Assembly: GCA_015064185.1 (NCBI GenBank)
Contig: SVSS01000003.1
Span: forward strand, 175,791-215,309
Source: Oscillospiraceae bacterium
GTDB taxonomy: Bacteria; Bacillota; Clostridia; Oscillospirales; CAG-272
DNA: 39,519 nt
Direction of reading: 5' to 3'
Positions 39,492 through 39,519 of the stretch are shown here, one piece after another. Under the pieces are notes generated by a model. The model was not told the origin of the DNA. It did no database searches and saw only the letters and a program-made list of their open reading frames with translations. The position numbers were made by a program, and so were the translations under genes. Numbering within the stretch: position 1 is the stretch's first letter; each line of letters opens with the position of its first letter.

Positions 39492-39519
39492 TGTCTGCAA
39501 AAATGCCTTCTCCTTGAGG

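Noticed and set aside
39183-39500. Minus-strand open frame of 105 codons spanning the proB end and hairpins
   Set aside because: Half of it is antisense to proB and the rest is translated palindromic repeat; no start signal.
1-39519. tRNA, rRNA or CRISPR loci
   Set aside because: I looked for T-loop GGTTCGA-type motifs in intergenic stretches and for regularly spaced direct repeats and found none; the intergenic spaces are accounted for by promoters, terminators and the T-box.

Overview
The window looks like a chromosomal segment of an anaerobic Clostridia-class Bacillota, probably an uncultured gut Oscillospirales or a relative. The taxonomic level is inference. It rests on a SCIFF ranthipeptide with its radical SAM maturase, a GlgC/GlgD pair, a T-box leader, a RicT/YaaT homologue beside holB, a ZapA/U32 gene pair, a two-cluster ferredoxin and strong AGGAGG-type ribosome binding sites. 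Most of it is moderately GC-rich housekeeping DNA. One AT-rich island (about 20.53-21.81 kb) stands apart. I see no rRNA, tRNA, CRISPR array, transposase or phage structural gene.

Layout: (1) 0.1-6.6 kb: asd, rsmI, a small amidase, trmN6, a 56-aa ferredoxin with a palindromic candidate operator, ricT and holB. (2) 6.8-17.4 kb: a glycogen operon glgB-glgC-glgD-glgA-glgP-GH13 amylase plus a 112-aa conserved-looking protein, behind one good promoter. It carries branching, ADP-glucose synthesis, elongation, phosphorolysis and hydrolysis of alpha-glucan. (3) 17.5-20.5 kb: the SCIFF peptide scfA, a hairpin, the maturase scfB, and a PLP-dependent Orn/Lys/Arg decarboxylase-family gene that overlaps scfB by 4 nt. 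(4) 20.53-21.81 kb: an AT-rich island bounded by 44-bp inverted repeats, with a two-TM protein and, nested inside, a DUF559 endonuclease gene whose flanking inverted repeats supply its ribosome binding site and its stop codon. (5) 21.8-30.25 kb, minus strand: a tightly packed seven-gene surface-polysaccharide operon. It runs from a heptose-1-P nucleotidyltransferase/heptose-bisphosphatase fusion through gmhA, two GT4 glycosyltransferases, a Wzy-like polymerase/nucleotidyltransferase fusion and a membrane-anchored EEP phosphoesterase to a shikimate-kinase-like gene. (6) 30.4-35.7 kb: a T-box-controlled operon with an AspRS-GatC fusion, gatA and gatB, i.e. tRNA-dependent amidation of Asp-tRNA(Asn)/Glu-tRNA(Gln). 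(7) 35.7-39.5 kb: a U32 protein and zapA (minus), divergent from a short proB (plus), ending in a multi-hairpin repeat.

The points most worth a second look are the AspRS-GatC fusion under a T-box whose specifier region contains overlapping Asn (AAC) and Glu (GAA) codons, the nested inverted-repeat island with DUF559, the polymerase-nucleotidyltransferase fusion in a heptose-making operon that lacks its sugar kinase, and the translational coupling of a SCIFF maturase to an amino-acid decarboxylase. All functions are assigned by reading motifs; no database search was run.
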